A stretch of 64,000 bases of DNA from Aeromicrobium endophyticum (GTDB lineage Bacteria > Actinomycetota > Actinomycetes > Propionibacteriales > Nocardioidaceae), in NCBI RefSeq assembly GCF_003586285.1, contig NZ_QUBR01000001.1, positions 1,054,001 to 1,118,000 on the forward strand, written 5' to 3'. The notes below the pieces were generated by a model. It saw only the letters and a list, made by a program, of their open reading frames with translations. It had not been told where the DNA came from and searched no databases. The translations under genes and the position numbers were made by a program. Positions 23,999-32,604 of this stretch are shown here, in pieces (the stretch's first letter is position 1; each line of letters opens with the position of its first letter).

Positions 23999-24289
23999 GT
24001 CCCCGAACCGCTCTCCTGGATGAATCGCTGCGAAACTAACACGCAGGAATGGGCCGCGGACGCGCTTTGGCAAGGCTGCCCCCACGCAGCAGTCCGATCG
24101 GCCGAAAATGGCTCGAACGAGCTATGTGGACCCGATGGCGGAGGACCATCGGCGCGCTGACGAGGAGGGTCCAACTGGAGCAACAGGCAGTGTTGACATC
24201 TTTACTCGCCAAGTACTGCCATCGAACGCCCGACACACACTGCTCGAGGTCCGGTAGCGTCGCGTCCATCACTACACATCGGAGAATCC
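23999..24289. other. Divergent intergenic region, 291 bases
   Basis: Separates the collar operon (minus) from the polysaccharide locus (plus). A perfect TTGACA lies at 24193-24198 with TACTGC at 24214-24219, but the 15-base spacer is short. TAGCGT at about 24255 is another -10 candidate for the methyltransferase gene. No small gene with a convincing RBS was found. Confidence 0.4.
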
Positions 24290-24982
24290 GTGAGTTCAGA
24301 TCGCTCGGTTCGCCGCCGCGCTAGACGCTTCCTGACCTATGCCCTTCACGAAACTGCACGAGACATCGACCTCGAGAGATACCGCCAGGCCGTCGAGTCC
24401 TCCGCTCACTTCGTCGATGAATACATGCCCCTGGTGACTGGCACTCGCGGGTCAAGCCCCGAGGCCGCCAAGCTCGCACTACTCGACTGGGCGCTCGACC
24501 AGTCACCTCAGGACGGCCTCGTCCTCGAGTTCGGCGTGGCCACCGGAGCGACGTTACGAGCGATATCTGCCAAGAAACTCCCGGCCCACGGGTTCGACTC
24601 GTTTGAGGGACTCCCGGAGGCGTGGCGCGGAGGCTTCGCCGAAGGCGCATTCGCACAGGATCTTCCGGAAGTAGGCGGAGCGGAGCTGCACAGGGGCTGG
24701 TTCGAAGATTCATTGCCTGAATTTCTTCAATCCCATCCCGGATCGATCTCCTTCGTACACATGGACGCCGACCTCTACTCGTCCACGAAGACCATCTTCG
24801 ATGCCGCCTTTGATCGATTCGTCCCGGGAACGATCATTCATTTCGACGAATACTTCAACTACCCCGGCTGGCAGCAACACGAGCACAAAGCCTTCAGGGA
24901 GTTTCTTGCTCGGTACGACGGGGAAGCCGAGTACATCGGATATAACGCCCTACACGAACAAGTCACTGTGCGACTGATGTGA
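24290..24982 (+). CDS. Class I SAM methyltransferase (TylF/macrocin-type)
   Basis: 230 aa. GTG 24290 has GGAGAATCC upstream. The SAM-binding strand is DGLVLEFGVATGATLRAISA (ExGxxxGxT), followed by AHGFDSFEGLPEAWRGG and a metal-site-like SFVHMDADLYSSTKTIFDAA, typical of TylF/macrocin O-methyltransferase relatives acting on sugars. It opens the polysaccharide locus and probably methylates a sugar hydroxyl of the repeat unit. Base composition is more AT-rich at third positions than in genes to the left, suggesting recent acquisition of this part of the locus. Confidence 0.85.
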   Translation: MSSDRSVRRRARRFLTYALHETARDIDLERYRQAVESSAHFVDEYMPLVTGTRGSSPEAAKLALLDWALDQSPQDGLVLEFGVATGATLRAISAKKLPAHGFDSFEGLPEAWRGGFAEGAFAQDLPEVGGAELHRGWFEDSLPEFLQSHPGSISFVHMDADLYSSTKTIFDAAFDRFVPGTIIHFDEYFNYPGWQQHEHKAFREFLARYDGEAEYIGYNALHEQVTVRLM

Positions 24983-25055
24983 TCGACGGGTTAGCGCTTG
25001 TAGATGAGCCTCGCGACGCAACCCCAGGACTGCCACTGCCACGCAGTCAGCAACA

Positions 25056-26375
25056 TCATCCAGCTGGCACAACGTGCGGCCTGCAGGGTGCAGGGGAATC
25101 TGAGTCAGATTCCTTCAACCGATAAATCACCGCGCGGCGGCTGCCTAAACCAGTGTTGGCCACACGCCGGAGAGACATGGTCTTGAGCGCCGTAGCCAGA
25201 ACAAGCCCGAGCAACAGCCACACGATCGGCGTGTACGTTGCGTTGGAAAACAGACTATTCACGAGCGCTACGACGAGCAGCTGCCCGGGAACGCTCCGTG
25301 CGCCGACCAACGCTGCAATACCAAGAAGAGCAATCAACGGTAGCGCCAAGAATTTGCTGTCGACCCACATGGCAAGAATCCAATTACTGCCGACATTGTT
25401 GTCAGCTACGCCGCCCAAGGTCAGCCGACCTGATACACCGACCCGTCCACTGGCACTCACGCCTTGGCCGTACCAGGGCGCCGTCTCCGCCAAGTAGAGA
25501 AGCCCTTGCGTCTGAGCTATCCGAGCCTGGCCGGATACATCACCATCTTGAGCTTGGACTGTCTGCGCCAACCGCCTGCCCAGGTCGCTCCGAAGCTGCG
25601 GACTCGCCGCCAGTCCGGCAGTACCTGCGACGAGCAGCAACGCGAGAAGGCCTGCGACGGCACGCCGCGGCGGCACGCTATCCGACCTTCGACGGACGAT
25701 GCTGATCACGAACATGAGTGCGACGCTGACTACCAAAGCTACCCACGCCGCGCGGGCAAAAGAGAAGACGAAGACCGCACCGTTGAGCGTGACAAGGACA
25801 TTCCGTCGCCAGCTCTCATCGAGAACACGCCATGCCAGGATCAACCCGATGGCCGCAAACAGCCCGAGCCAGTCGGGCTCGGGGTAGAACGCCATAGGTC
25901 GGCCGAGTCCCGACACGTCCGTGTGCCAGAGAGTCATCTGAATGACACCCGCGATCTGCAAGACACCCACGGCAGAGGCCGCAGTGCAGACACACAGGAG
26001 CCCGGCCAGCATCGACCTGGCGTGGGACTCGGTGGCAAACCCGGCGATGATGCCGCCAGAGGCGGCGAGTATGACGAGTTGGATCGCCAAGGTGTTGCTG
26101 TTGACGAGTTCACCATAGAGAACGCTGGATGCTGCAAGACCCGAAACACTGATCAGCAGAAGAAACGGGTTGAGGCTGTAACGCCTGCCCTGCAAGAAGT
26201 GCACCAAGGCCCACACGCCGACCAGGGCCGAGAAGACGTGCAGGCGTCCTAGCCGTGCGTCGACCAACCCCGCGGTCACCCCGATCAGGAAGGGCAGCAC
26301 ATGCTCTTTGCGGCTTGAAGTCAACGCGAAGACAACAACCGCGAAGAGTGCGGCCGCTGCCACTGCGAGCTCCAT
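25056..26375 (-). CDS. O-antigen ligase/Wzy-like polymerase
   Basis: 439 aa with about 11-12 hydrophobic helices and a large extracellular loop after the middle (ASPQLRSDLGRRLAQTVQAQ to VGSNWILAMW), the topology of the Wzy_C/O-antigen-ligase family. The motif GQGVSASGRVG and the preceding Arg-rich RLAQT resemble catalytic-loop positions. It would polymerise lipid-linked repeat units on the outer face of the membrane. ATG 26375 lies 6 nt after TAGGCT (26382-26387, minus strand), implying leaderless mRNA. It is convergent with the methyltransferase and divergent from the GT2 gene. Confidence 0.82.
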   Translation of the reverse strand: MELAVAAAALFAVVVFALTSSRKEHVLPFLIGVTAGLVDARLGRLHVFSALVGVWALVHFLQGRRYSLNPFLLLISVSGLAASSVLYGELVNSNTLAIQLVILAASGGIIAGFATESHARSMLAGLLCVCTAASAVGVLQIAGVIQMTLWHTDVSGLGRPMAFYPEPDWLGLFAAIGLILAWRVLDESWRRNVLVTLNGAVFVFSFARAAWVALVVSVALMFVISIVRRRSDSVPPRRAVAGLLALLLVAGTAGLAASPQLRSDLGRRLAQTVQAQDGDVSGQARIAQTQGLLYLAETAPWYGQGVSASGRVGVSGRLTLGGVADNNVGSNWILAMWVDSKFLALPLIALLGIAALVGARSVPGQLLVVALVNSLFSNATYTPIVWLLLGLVLATALKTMSLRRVANTGLGSRRAVIYRLKESDSDSPAPCRPHVVPAG

Positions 26376-26655
26376 CGAACCAGCCTACCCGTCGGTTACC
26401 GACCCAATTCGCGTCTGCCGCCTCTCATCCTGCCCACCTCTTGTAGCTCCCGACCGGTTGCCAGATGCTCTGGCCTCGACCTCGCCGGCGGACTCGTCAG
26501 TTGCCCAGGATCAATCCCGCGACGATCCGTCCACCATCGTTCGGTCGAGGGAAGCGTCACTCCGATTGGTGTCCCCATCGCAACGAATGAGTGGGACCGT
26601 AGTACCGGTCCCACATCGCGCGGGCCCAGGACACATTCCAGCTGAGGGGGAACAT
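26376..26655. other. Divergent intergenic region with a 24-bp dyad
   Basis: Holds the leaderless -10 box of the Wzy-like gene at its left end and, near the GT2 start, a perfect inverted repeat (26591-26614). Frames here are open on the plus strand but lack a start with RBS and have no family similarity, so I read it as non-coding. Confidence 0.5.
26591..26614. promoter_or_regulatory. Perfect 9-bp-arm dyad upstream of GT2/Wzx genes
   Basis: GTGGGACCG (26591-26599), 6-nt tagtac spacer, CGGTCCCAC (26606-26614). It is 41 bases before the GT2 start codon. It could be an operator or a 5'-UTR hairpin; the sequence alone does not decide. Confidence 0.45.
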
Positions 26656-27540
26656 GTGACAACAGCGGCAACGATCGTCACGTACAACCGGTCCGGTGAC
26701 CTCAGGGTCTGCCTGACAGCGATCAGTCGACTCGATCCGCCTGTTGACGAGGTGATCGTGATTGACAACGCCTCGACCGACGACACCGCTGAGGTCCTTG
26801 CCTCTGAGTTTCCCCATATCTCGGTCCACTCCGAGCCTCGAAACATCGGAGGTGCCGGCGGTTTCTCCGTCGCGCTCCAGCTGGCGATGGACCGAGGTCA
26901 CTCTCACGCATGGCTCATGGATGACGATGCGATTCCCACGCCGAGCTCCTACGGGCCCCTCCGCAGACTCATCGACGATCCGTCGATCGACCCCCAGCCT
27001 TCTTTTCTGGCCTCCCACGTCATACAGCCCGACGGTCGCGACTTGGCATCACACATCCCACCGTCCACTGACGACACGATTGAGGCGTCACGTGCCGCCA
27101 GGTTCGCTTGCGTACCTGTGCAGCACGCCTCCTTCGTAGGGGTCTTGATCAACCTGTCGTACGCGAGGAGAACCTTCCTACCGGTCGCTGAGTTCTTTCT
27201 CATCCTGGACGATCTGGAGTACACGTCGAGACTGGGAACTCTTGCGCCGGGATGGCTCGTTCCCGATAGCAGAATCATGCATCCTGACAAGAAGCTCTTG
27301 ACTCGCTACAACCCGCGCTGGTGGATGGGAGTCAGGAACTCCCTCTGGATCGTTCGTGACCGACGACTCGCCTCGGCGTACGTGCGTCGCGGCCGGCTTC
27401 GCGGGGTGGTGCGGCCGATCCTGTCAAGCGCCGTCAGGGCGCCTTCGAAGGCGCAGTTCTTGAAGCAGCTCTTCGACGTCATGGCCCAGGTGATGAGGCA
27501 ACCACCCAAGCTTCGGAGGCCTGCCGGGCGACAGGGATGA
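26656..27540 (+). CDS. Family 2 glycosyltransferase
   Basis: 294 aa from GTG 26656 (VTTAATIVTYNRSGDL), with GAGGGGG just upstream; the frame is open further but the GT2 fold starts here. The nucleotide-binding strand is EVIVIDNASTDDTAEVLASE and the metal motif is HAWLMDDDAIPTPSSY (DDD). The C-terminal half (WLVPDSRIMHPDKKL, NPRWWMGVRNSLW) resembles galactofuranosyl- and rhamnosyl-transferase-like GT2 enzymes. It transfers a sugar to the lipid-linked repeat unit in the cytoplasm. Its stop overlaps the flippase start by ATGA (27537-27540). Confidence 0.87.
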   Translation: MTTAATIVTYNRSGDLRVCLTAISRLDPPVDEVIVIDNASTDDTAEVLASEFPHISVHSEPRNIGGAGGFSVALQLAMDRGHSHAWLMDDDAIPTPSSYGPLRRLIDDPSIDPQPSFLASHVIQPDGRDLASHIPPSTDDTIEASRAARFACVPVQHASFVGVLINLSYARRTFLPVAEFFLILDDLEYTSRLGTLAPGWLVPDSRIMHPDKKLLTRYNPRWWMGVRNSLWIVRDRRLASAYVRRGRLRGVVRPILSSAVRAPSKAQFLKQLFDVMAQVMRQPPKLRRPAGRQG

Positions 27541-28754
27541 TCCGCAGAATCGGCAAGCTGGGCTGGTACGGCGCGTCCGTCTTCGCAACTGTCCTGGTCG
27601 GGGTGGTCTCCATCCCGGTCGTGATCAGTACGGCCGGGGCAGCAGCATGGTCGGGAGTGGCGACAGGTATTGCCGTTGGAAGCGCAGCCTCGGTGCTGGT
27701 CTCGTGGGGATGGCCCATATCCGGTCCTGCTGAGATCGCGCAGACTCCGTCAGACCACACCAAAGGGCAGATCTGGGTTGACTCTGTCGTAGCCCGGACA
27801 CCGCTGTTTCTCACTGCCTCCGTGCTGAGTTGCGGCGTTGTCGGCTTCGCCTCACCTCCGCACGTCTACGCTGCCATGGCCAGCGCCGTCTACGCTGCGA
27901 CGACAGGCCTCAGCTCGAGCTGGTACTTCGTCGGCCTCGGCGACCCGAAGCGGTTGTTCTTCCTGGAGAGCCTGCCCAGGCTGAGCGGCACGGTGATAGG
28001 CGTATCGCTGGTCTACACGACCGGGACGATCATCCTCATGCCTCTGACGCAAGTCGTCTCGGCACTCGGAGCCGTCTACCTCGTCTTCAGGTTTGTTCGT
28101 CATCAGCACCTTGAATCGTCGCCTGAAAGGCCCAGCGCAAGAACTACCCGTGACAGGCTGCGGTCTCAGTCTCCGTTGGTAGGCACTGCCGGAATGGCGG
28201 CAATTTACAGTGGCATGCCGATGATTCTCGTTGCGAAATTCGACCCCGCCGGCCTGGTTGCCTACGGCATGGCAGACCGTCTTCGCGGTTACGCGATCAT
28301 CGCCCTGACTCCCGTCGACCAGATACTTCAGGGTTGGGTTCCAAGGGGAGGGAGGGACGACCTGCGCAGGCGAATTCGTGTAGCTCTGCAGACGTCATTC
28401 GTACTGGCGATCTTCTGCGGCATCGGCTTCGCATTGCTTGCACGCCCGCTTGCCGACTTCCTGAGCGGAGGGAAGATCGCTGTTCCCACAGACCTTGTCG
28501 TACCCATCGCGATGATCTTGGCCGTCGTGACCATGTCGCACTGCGTCGGACTGGCATGCCTGATGGCGCTGGGCGCTCGGTCGGCGCTGCTGCATAGCAC
28601 GGGCATCGGCTTCTTCTTCGGAGTGCCGGCGGTAACGTTCGCGGCTCTTCACACCGGTGCCGTAGCTGTTGCGTGGACGATCCTTGCCATCGAAGTTTGC
28701 GTGTGCGCCTACCAGACGTCTGCCCTGATCCTGCGAATGCGAGAACTCGCCTGA
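27537..28754 (+). CDS. Wzx-like polysaccharide flippase
   Basis: 405 aa, about 11-12 hydrophobic helices, no large soluble domain. The N-terminus (YGASVFATVLVGVVSIPVVI) and internal GLSSSWYFVGLGDPKRLFFL resemble the polysaccharide-transport (MOP superfamily) proteins; WYFVG plus a downstream Arg is common to them. It should flip undecaprenyl-linked repeat units outward for the Wzy-like polymerase. Translation is coupled to the GT2 gene. Confidence 0.82.
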   Translation: MIRRIGKLGWYGASVFATVLVGVVSIPVVISTAGAAAWSGVATGIAVGSAASVLVSWGWPISGPAEIAQTPSDHTKGQIWVDSVVARTPLFLTASVLSCGVVGFASPPHVYAAMASAVYAATTGLSSSWYFVGLGDPKRLFFLESLPRLSGTVIGVSLVYTTGTIILMPLTQVVSALGAVYLVFRFVRHQHLESSPERPSARTTRDRLRSQSPLVGTAGMAAIYSGMPMILVAKFDPAGLVAYGMADRLRGYAIIALTPVDQILQGWVPRGGRDDLRRRIRVALQTSFVLAIFCGIGFALLARPLADFLSGGKIAVPTDLVVPIAMILAVVTMSHCVGLACLMALGARSALLHSTGIGFFFGVPAVTFAALHTGAVAVAWTILAIEVCVCAYQTSALILRMRELA

Positions 28755-28789
28755 TCCACCGGCGCTTCTGAAACGCTAGCGAGGTCAAG

Positions 28790-28820
28790 GGCCTCCCTGA
28801 GCCTCCGTGAAGGCTAGGCC
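28790..28820. terminator. Hairpin between convergent flippase and ugd genes
   Basis: AGCCT (28800-28804) pairs with AGGCT (28811-28815), extended by GGCCT (28790-28794) and AGGCC (28816-28820) across a five-base bulge. Position between two convergent stops supports a terminator role; stem strength is modest. Confidence 0.4.
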
Positions 28821-28841
28821 ATGGTGAAGGGTGACGCCGGG

Positions 28842-30014
28842 TCAGTCCGACCCGAAGAGGTCCCGCGTGTAGACGCGATCGCGGACATCCTCGAGCTCGT
28901 CCACACGGCGGTTGGCCACGATCACGTCGGACAGCTGCTTGAACTCGTCGAGGTCGCGGATGACCTGCGAGTGGAAGAACTCGTCTTCTGCGAGCTCGGG
29001 CTCGTACAGGACGACCTCGATGCCCTTGGCCTTCAGCCGCTTCATGATGCCTTGCACGCTGCTGGCGCGGAAGTTGTCGGAGCCCGACTTCATAATGAGG
29101 CGGTGGATGCCGACCACGCGGGGGTTGCGGCTCAAGATGTCGGTCGCGATGAAGTCCTTGCGGGTGCTGTTGGCGTCGACGATCGCGCTGATCAGGGTCT
29201 GCGGCACGTCCTGGTAGTTGGCCAGCAGCTGCTTGGTGTCCTTGGGCAGGCAGTAGCCGCCGTAGCCGAACGACGGGTTGTTGTAGTGCGTGCCGATGCG
29301 CGGGTCGAGGCCGACGCCATCGATGATCTGCCGCGACGAGAGGCCGTGGCTGATGGCGAACGAGTCGAGCTCGTTGAAGTAGGCGACGCGCATGGCGAGG
29401 TACGTGTTGGCGAACAGCTTGATCGCCTCGGCCTCGGTCGGCTCGGTCAGCAGCACCGGGCAGCCCTTCTCGGCGGCACCCTCCATCAGCAGGTCGGCGA
29501 AGCGTTGGGCGCGGTCGCTCTGCTCGCCCACGACGATGCGCGACGGGTGCAGGTTGTCGTACAGCGCCTTGCCCTCGCGCAGGAACTCCGGCGAGAACAC
29601 GATGTTCTCGGTGCCCAGACGAGCACGGGCATCGAGCACGAACCCGACGGGGATCGTCGACTTGATGACCATCGTGGCGTCCGGCGCCCGCTTCGTGACG
29701 TCGGCGATGACGCTCTCGACCGTGCGGGTGTTGAAGTAGTTGGTCTGCTCGTCGTAGTCGGTCGGGGTGGCGATGACGACGAACTCGGCGTCGGCGTAGG
29801 CGATGGCCGGATCGTTGGTGAACGTCAGCCGCAGGTCGTCGCGCCCGAGGAACTGCTCGATCTCGGCGTCGTGGATGGGACTCTTACGCTGCTCGAGCAG
29901 TCGCAGCTTGCGCTCGTCGATCTCGAGGCCGACGACGTCGTGGTGCTGCGACAGCAGCACGGCGATGGACAGCCCGACGTAGCCGAGCCCGACAACTGCG
30001 ATCTTGGTGGTCAC
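28842..30014 (-). CDS. ugd: UDP-glucose/GDP-mannose 6-dehydrogenase family
   Basis: 390 aa with all family domains: N-terminal Rossmann [20 protein letters not shown], the substrate stretch [40 protein letters not shown], the [20 protein letters not shown] helix with its catalytic-site Lys/Asn, the catalytic cysteine in [15 protein letters not shown], and a C-terminal domain. It oxidises UDP-glucose (or a related nucleotide sugar) to the uronic acid with two NAD+, giving an acidic sugar for the polymer. UDP-glucose is the most likely substrate but not provable here. GTG 30014 follows TAGGCT by 6 nt. Confidence 0.9.
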   Translation of the reverse strand: MTTKIAVVGLGYVGLSIAVLLSQHHDVVGLEIDERKLRLLEQRKSPIHDAEIEQFLGRDDLRLTFTNDPAIAYADAEFVVIATPTDYDEQTNYFNTRTVESVIADVTKRAPDATMVIKSTIPVGFVLDARARLGTENIVFSPEFLREGKALYDNLHPSRIVVGEQSDRAQRFADLLMEGAAEKGCPVLLTEPTEAEAIKLFANTYLAMRVAYFNELDSFAISHGLSSRQIIDGVGLDPRIGTHYNNPSFGYGGYCLPKDTKQLLANYQDVPQTLISAIVDANSTRKDFIATDILSRNPRVVGIHRLIMKSGSDNFRASSVQGIMKRLKAKGIEVVLYEPELAEDEFFHSQVIRDLDEFKQLSDVIVANRRVDELEDVRDRVYTRDLFGSD

Positions 30015-30020
30015 CCGGTC

Positions 30021-30047
30021 AGCCTATTGCGTTGCCTGCAAGGTCAA
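30021..30047 (-). promoter_or_regulatory. ugd promoter, leaderless
   Basis: On the minus strand TTGACC (30042-30047), a 15-base spacer and TAGGCT (30021-30026), then 6 nt to the GTG start codon. The -10 and start geometry matches other genes in the window; the spacer is short. Confidence 0.5.
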
Positions 30048-30097
30048 GGAAACAGTCGCGTGACGACGTCTGCACCACTCAGCCGGTCTGTCAGCCG

Positions 30098-31180
30098 TCA
30101 ACCCTCGTGGAGCCACCGGTCCGCGGCGACCCGCGCGTGCTCCTTCGGGAGCGAGGCGATCACGCCCGACGGGTCGAGCGGCGCCCGCAACGCACTGATG
30201 ATCGCCGCGGCCAGCTCCGGCGGGCCCGAGCGGGCGTCGACGACGTGGTGCCCGTGCTCGGCAAGCCATGGCGCGAGCCCCGTCTCGGAGGTCGTCACCA
30301 CGGTCCGCCCCAGCGCCAGCCCCTCCTCGATCGGCAGGCCGATCTGTTCGCGCCACCGCCCCGAGCGCTGCGACGGCACGACGACCACCGACACCGCCGA
30401 GAGCAGTTCGGGAACGTCGCCGTACGGCACCTGCCCCACGAAGGTGCGCGAGGTCGTGCCGGCATCGCTCGACCATGCTGCGACCTTGTGCTCGAGAGGC
30501 CCCGCTCCGGCAATGACCAGCGTCGCCTCAGGCTCAGCCTGCTCGACCAGGCTCCACGCTTCGATCAGGTGCTCGATGCCCTTCCGGGCGTCCAGGTGAC
30601 CTACGAAGGCTGCCGAGAGAGGTCGCACCTCGCTCACCGATGACCCGGCCCTCGCGGCGGCCGGAAGACCGAGGACGACCGACGACTCCACCCCGGTGAA
30701 GAAGGGCAGCTTGCGATACACCTCGGCTGCACCTGGCGTGCCGAAGACCACGCGTTCGTAGAACACGCGGACGCACAGACCCATCAGCAGGCTGATCATC
30801 CATCGCACGGGGGCGACGGGGTGGGACGCCCCGAACACCACCGACACGAGGTCGTTGTTCTCGATGGCGTAGGTGCGCGCTCGCCGGTTCGTGAGCCGCA
30901 TCCACCCGGACAGGCGCCATGCCGCCAAGATCATCAGATTCGTGGGAAGGAATCGGATCCAGAGTGGCTCTGGCACCTCCAGCACCGACGCAGGCGTTCG
31001 CAAGGTCCTCCACACCGCCTGGGCCCGGCTCACCCGGATGAAGCTGTCCGGGATCGTCGTTCCGTTCAGGTCGTAGTTGGTGCCGAAGTACCAGGTCTCG
31101 GCCGGGACGAACGCTTGATCCTGCGCGACCTGGACAGCGCGCAGCTCCGGAAGTACCCGGATCCTGTGAGGCGAGGGCAT
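30098..31180 (-). CDS. Glycosyltransferase (GT4-like), tandem paralogue A
   Basis: 360 aa. The start MPSPHRIRVLPELRAVQVAQ was chosen because it aligns with the start of the paralogue next door; the SD is poor. The C-terminal GT-B half has SAAFVGHLDARKGIEHLIEA, ATLVIAGAGPLEHKV and RSGRWREQIGLPIEEGLALG, with the acidic GLPIEEGLALG in the nucleotide-sugar site. The N-terminal half (PAETWYFGTNYDLNGTTIPD, VPEPLWIRFLPTNLMILAAW) is shared only with the paralogue and not a common GT4 form. Likely acts on the exopolysaccharide repeat unit. Confidence 0.85.
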   Translation of the reverse strand: MPSPHRIRVLPELRAVQVAQDQAFVPAETWYFGTNYDLNGTTIPDSFIRVSRAQAVWRTLRTPASVLEVPEPLWIRFLPTNLMILAAWRLSGWMRLTNRRARTYAIENNDLVSVVFGASHPVAPVRWMISLLMGLCVRVFYERVVFGTPGAAEVYRKLPFFTGVESSVVLGLPAAARAGSSVSEVRPLSAAFVGHLDARKGIEHLIEAWSLVEQAEPEATLVIAGAGPLEHKVAAWSSDAGTTSRTFVGQVPYGDVPELLSAVSVVVVPSQRSGRWREQIGLPIEEGLALGRTVVTTSETGLAPWLAEHGHHVVDARSGPPELAAAIISALRAPLDPSGVIASLPKEHARVAADRWLHEG

Positions 31181-31290
31181 CGTGAAACCAATACGGCGAT
31201 GGGAGTGGGAGTGTGTAGCGACCGCTTGCGAGACCCTACCCGCGCCAAGCCCCATGGCCGATCTATGCGAGAGCGTGTCTCTTCACGAGA

Positions 31291-32376
31291 CTAGCCTTCT
31301 TCGCGATGCAGCCAACGGTCGGCAGTGATCCTGGCATCCTCCGCCGGCAGCGACTGCAGCACCTCGTCGCGAGCAAGCGGATGAACCAGCGCCGCGACGA
31401 CGGCGTCGGCCAGCTCGGCGTCCCCCGACCCTGCCGGGATGACGAGATGGCGGTGCTCGGCGAGCCAGTCCGCGAGCCCCGTCTCCGTCGTCGTCACGAT
31501 CGTCAGCCCGACGGCCAACCCCTCCTCGATCGGCAGGCCGATCTGCTCGCGCCAGCGTCCATCGCGACGCGACGGAGCGACGACGACCGAGGAGGACCGA
31601 AGGATGTCGCTGACCTGCTCGTGAGGGAGCTGCCCGACGTAGCGCCGTGACCGAGGCTTCTCGCGAACCCAGCTCGTCACGCGCTCGTGCAGCGGCCCGC
31701 TCCCGACGATGGTCACGGAAGCCTCAGGGCATTCGTCCTCGACCCGGCTCCAGGCGCGCATCAGCTGGTCGACGCCCTTCCGTCCACTCAGCTGCCCCAC
31801 GAACACGGCGGCCATGCTGCTTCGACCCGTGTCGGCAAGCGGCGAGACCGAGGCCGTGGGCAGCGCCAGGACAGTCGTCGACTCCACCCCCGCGAAGAAC
31901 GGCAGCCGGCGATAGATCGCCTCGGCGGCCGGCGTGCCGAAGACCACTCGCTCGTAGAACAGCCGGACGAAGACACCCATCAGCAGGACGACCAGCCAGC
32001 GCACGAGGACCGGTGGTCGTCGAGCTCCGCAGACCACCGCGATCGCGTCGTTGTTCTCGATCGCGAAGGTGCGAGCGCGACGGTTCTTGAGGCGACAAAA
32101 TCCAGAGATCCTCCACGTCATCACGAGCAGCGAGTTGATCGGAAGGAACCGCACCCAGAGCGGCTCGGGAACCTCCAGGACGGCGGCACGGGTTCGCAGC
32201 AGGCGCCAGGCCGCGGTCGCCGCGTTGACGTGGACGAAGCGGTCAGGGATCGCCGTTCCCTCGAGGTCGTAGTTGGTGCCGAAGTACCACGTCTCGGCCG
32301 GCGCCATCTGCGTCTCACGCTCCACCTGGACGGCCCGCAGCTCGGGGAGCACACGAATCCGCTCGACGGGCCTCAT
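31291..32376 (-). CDS. Glycosyltransferase (GT4-like), tandem paralogue B
   Basis: 361 aa, same layout as paralogue A: MRPVERIRVLPELRAVQVER, PAETWYFGTNYDLEGTAIPD, AVFVGQLSGRKGVDQLMRAW, SVTIVGSGPLHERV, GRWREQIGLPIEEGLAVGLT. The two proteins are clearly related along their whole length but well diverged, so the duplication is not recent and the two may add different sugars or linkages. ATG 32376 lies 6 nt after TAGCCT (32383-32388, minus strand), so its mRNA is probably leaderless; paralogue A is likely read from the same transcript (110 bases between them). Confidence 0.85.
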   Translation of the reverse strand: MRPVERIRVLPELRAVQVERETQMAPAETWYFGTNYDLEGTAIPDRFVHVNAATAAWRLLRTRAAVLEVPEPLWVRFLPINSLLVMTWRISGFCRLKNRRARTFAIENNDAIAVVCGARRPPVLVRWLVVLLMGVFVRLFYERVVFGTPAAEAIYRRLPFFAGVESTTVLALPTASVSPLADTGRSSMAAVFVGQLSGRKGVDQLMRAWSRVEDECPEASVTIVGSGPLHERVTSWVREKPRSRRYVGQLPHEQVSDILRSSSVVVAPSRRDGRWREQIGLPIEEGLAVGLTIVTTTETGLADWLAEHRHLVIPAGSGDAELADAVVAALVHPLARDEVLQSLPAEDARITADRWLHREEG

Positions 32377-32604
32377 CGGTGAAGGCTAGGGCACCCCGGG
32401 GCCTCGCATGCCTCGAATCGATCCACCGGCGAGCATCGCGAGGAGCAAACCCTGTGACCTCTGTCTCCCCTGCCGCGGGGATCCCTAACTGACGCGGAGG
32501 GATTGTGCGGTTCGGCGATTCTCGCCTGTTCCAGCCCCTAGAGTTGCTGACGCTGAGAGTCACGAGTGGGAGCAGTGCCTCTTTAAAAAGCTAGGGAGAG
32601 AGCT

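Noticed and set aside
24193-24219. TTGACA...TACTGC as the methyltransferase promoter
   Set aside because: The 15-base spacer is too short and the -10 lacks the final T; kept only as a low-confidence note.
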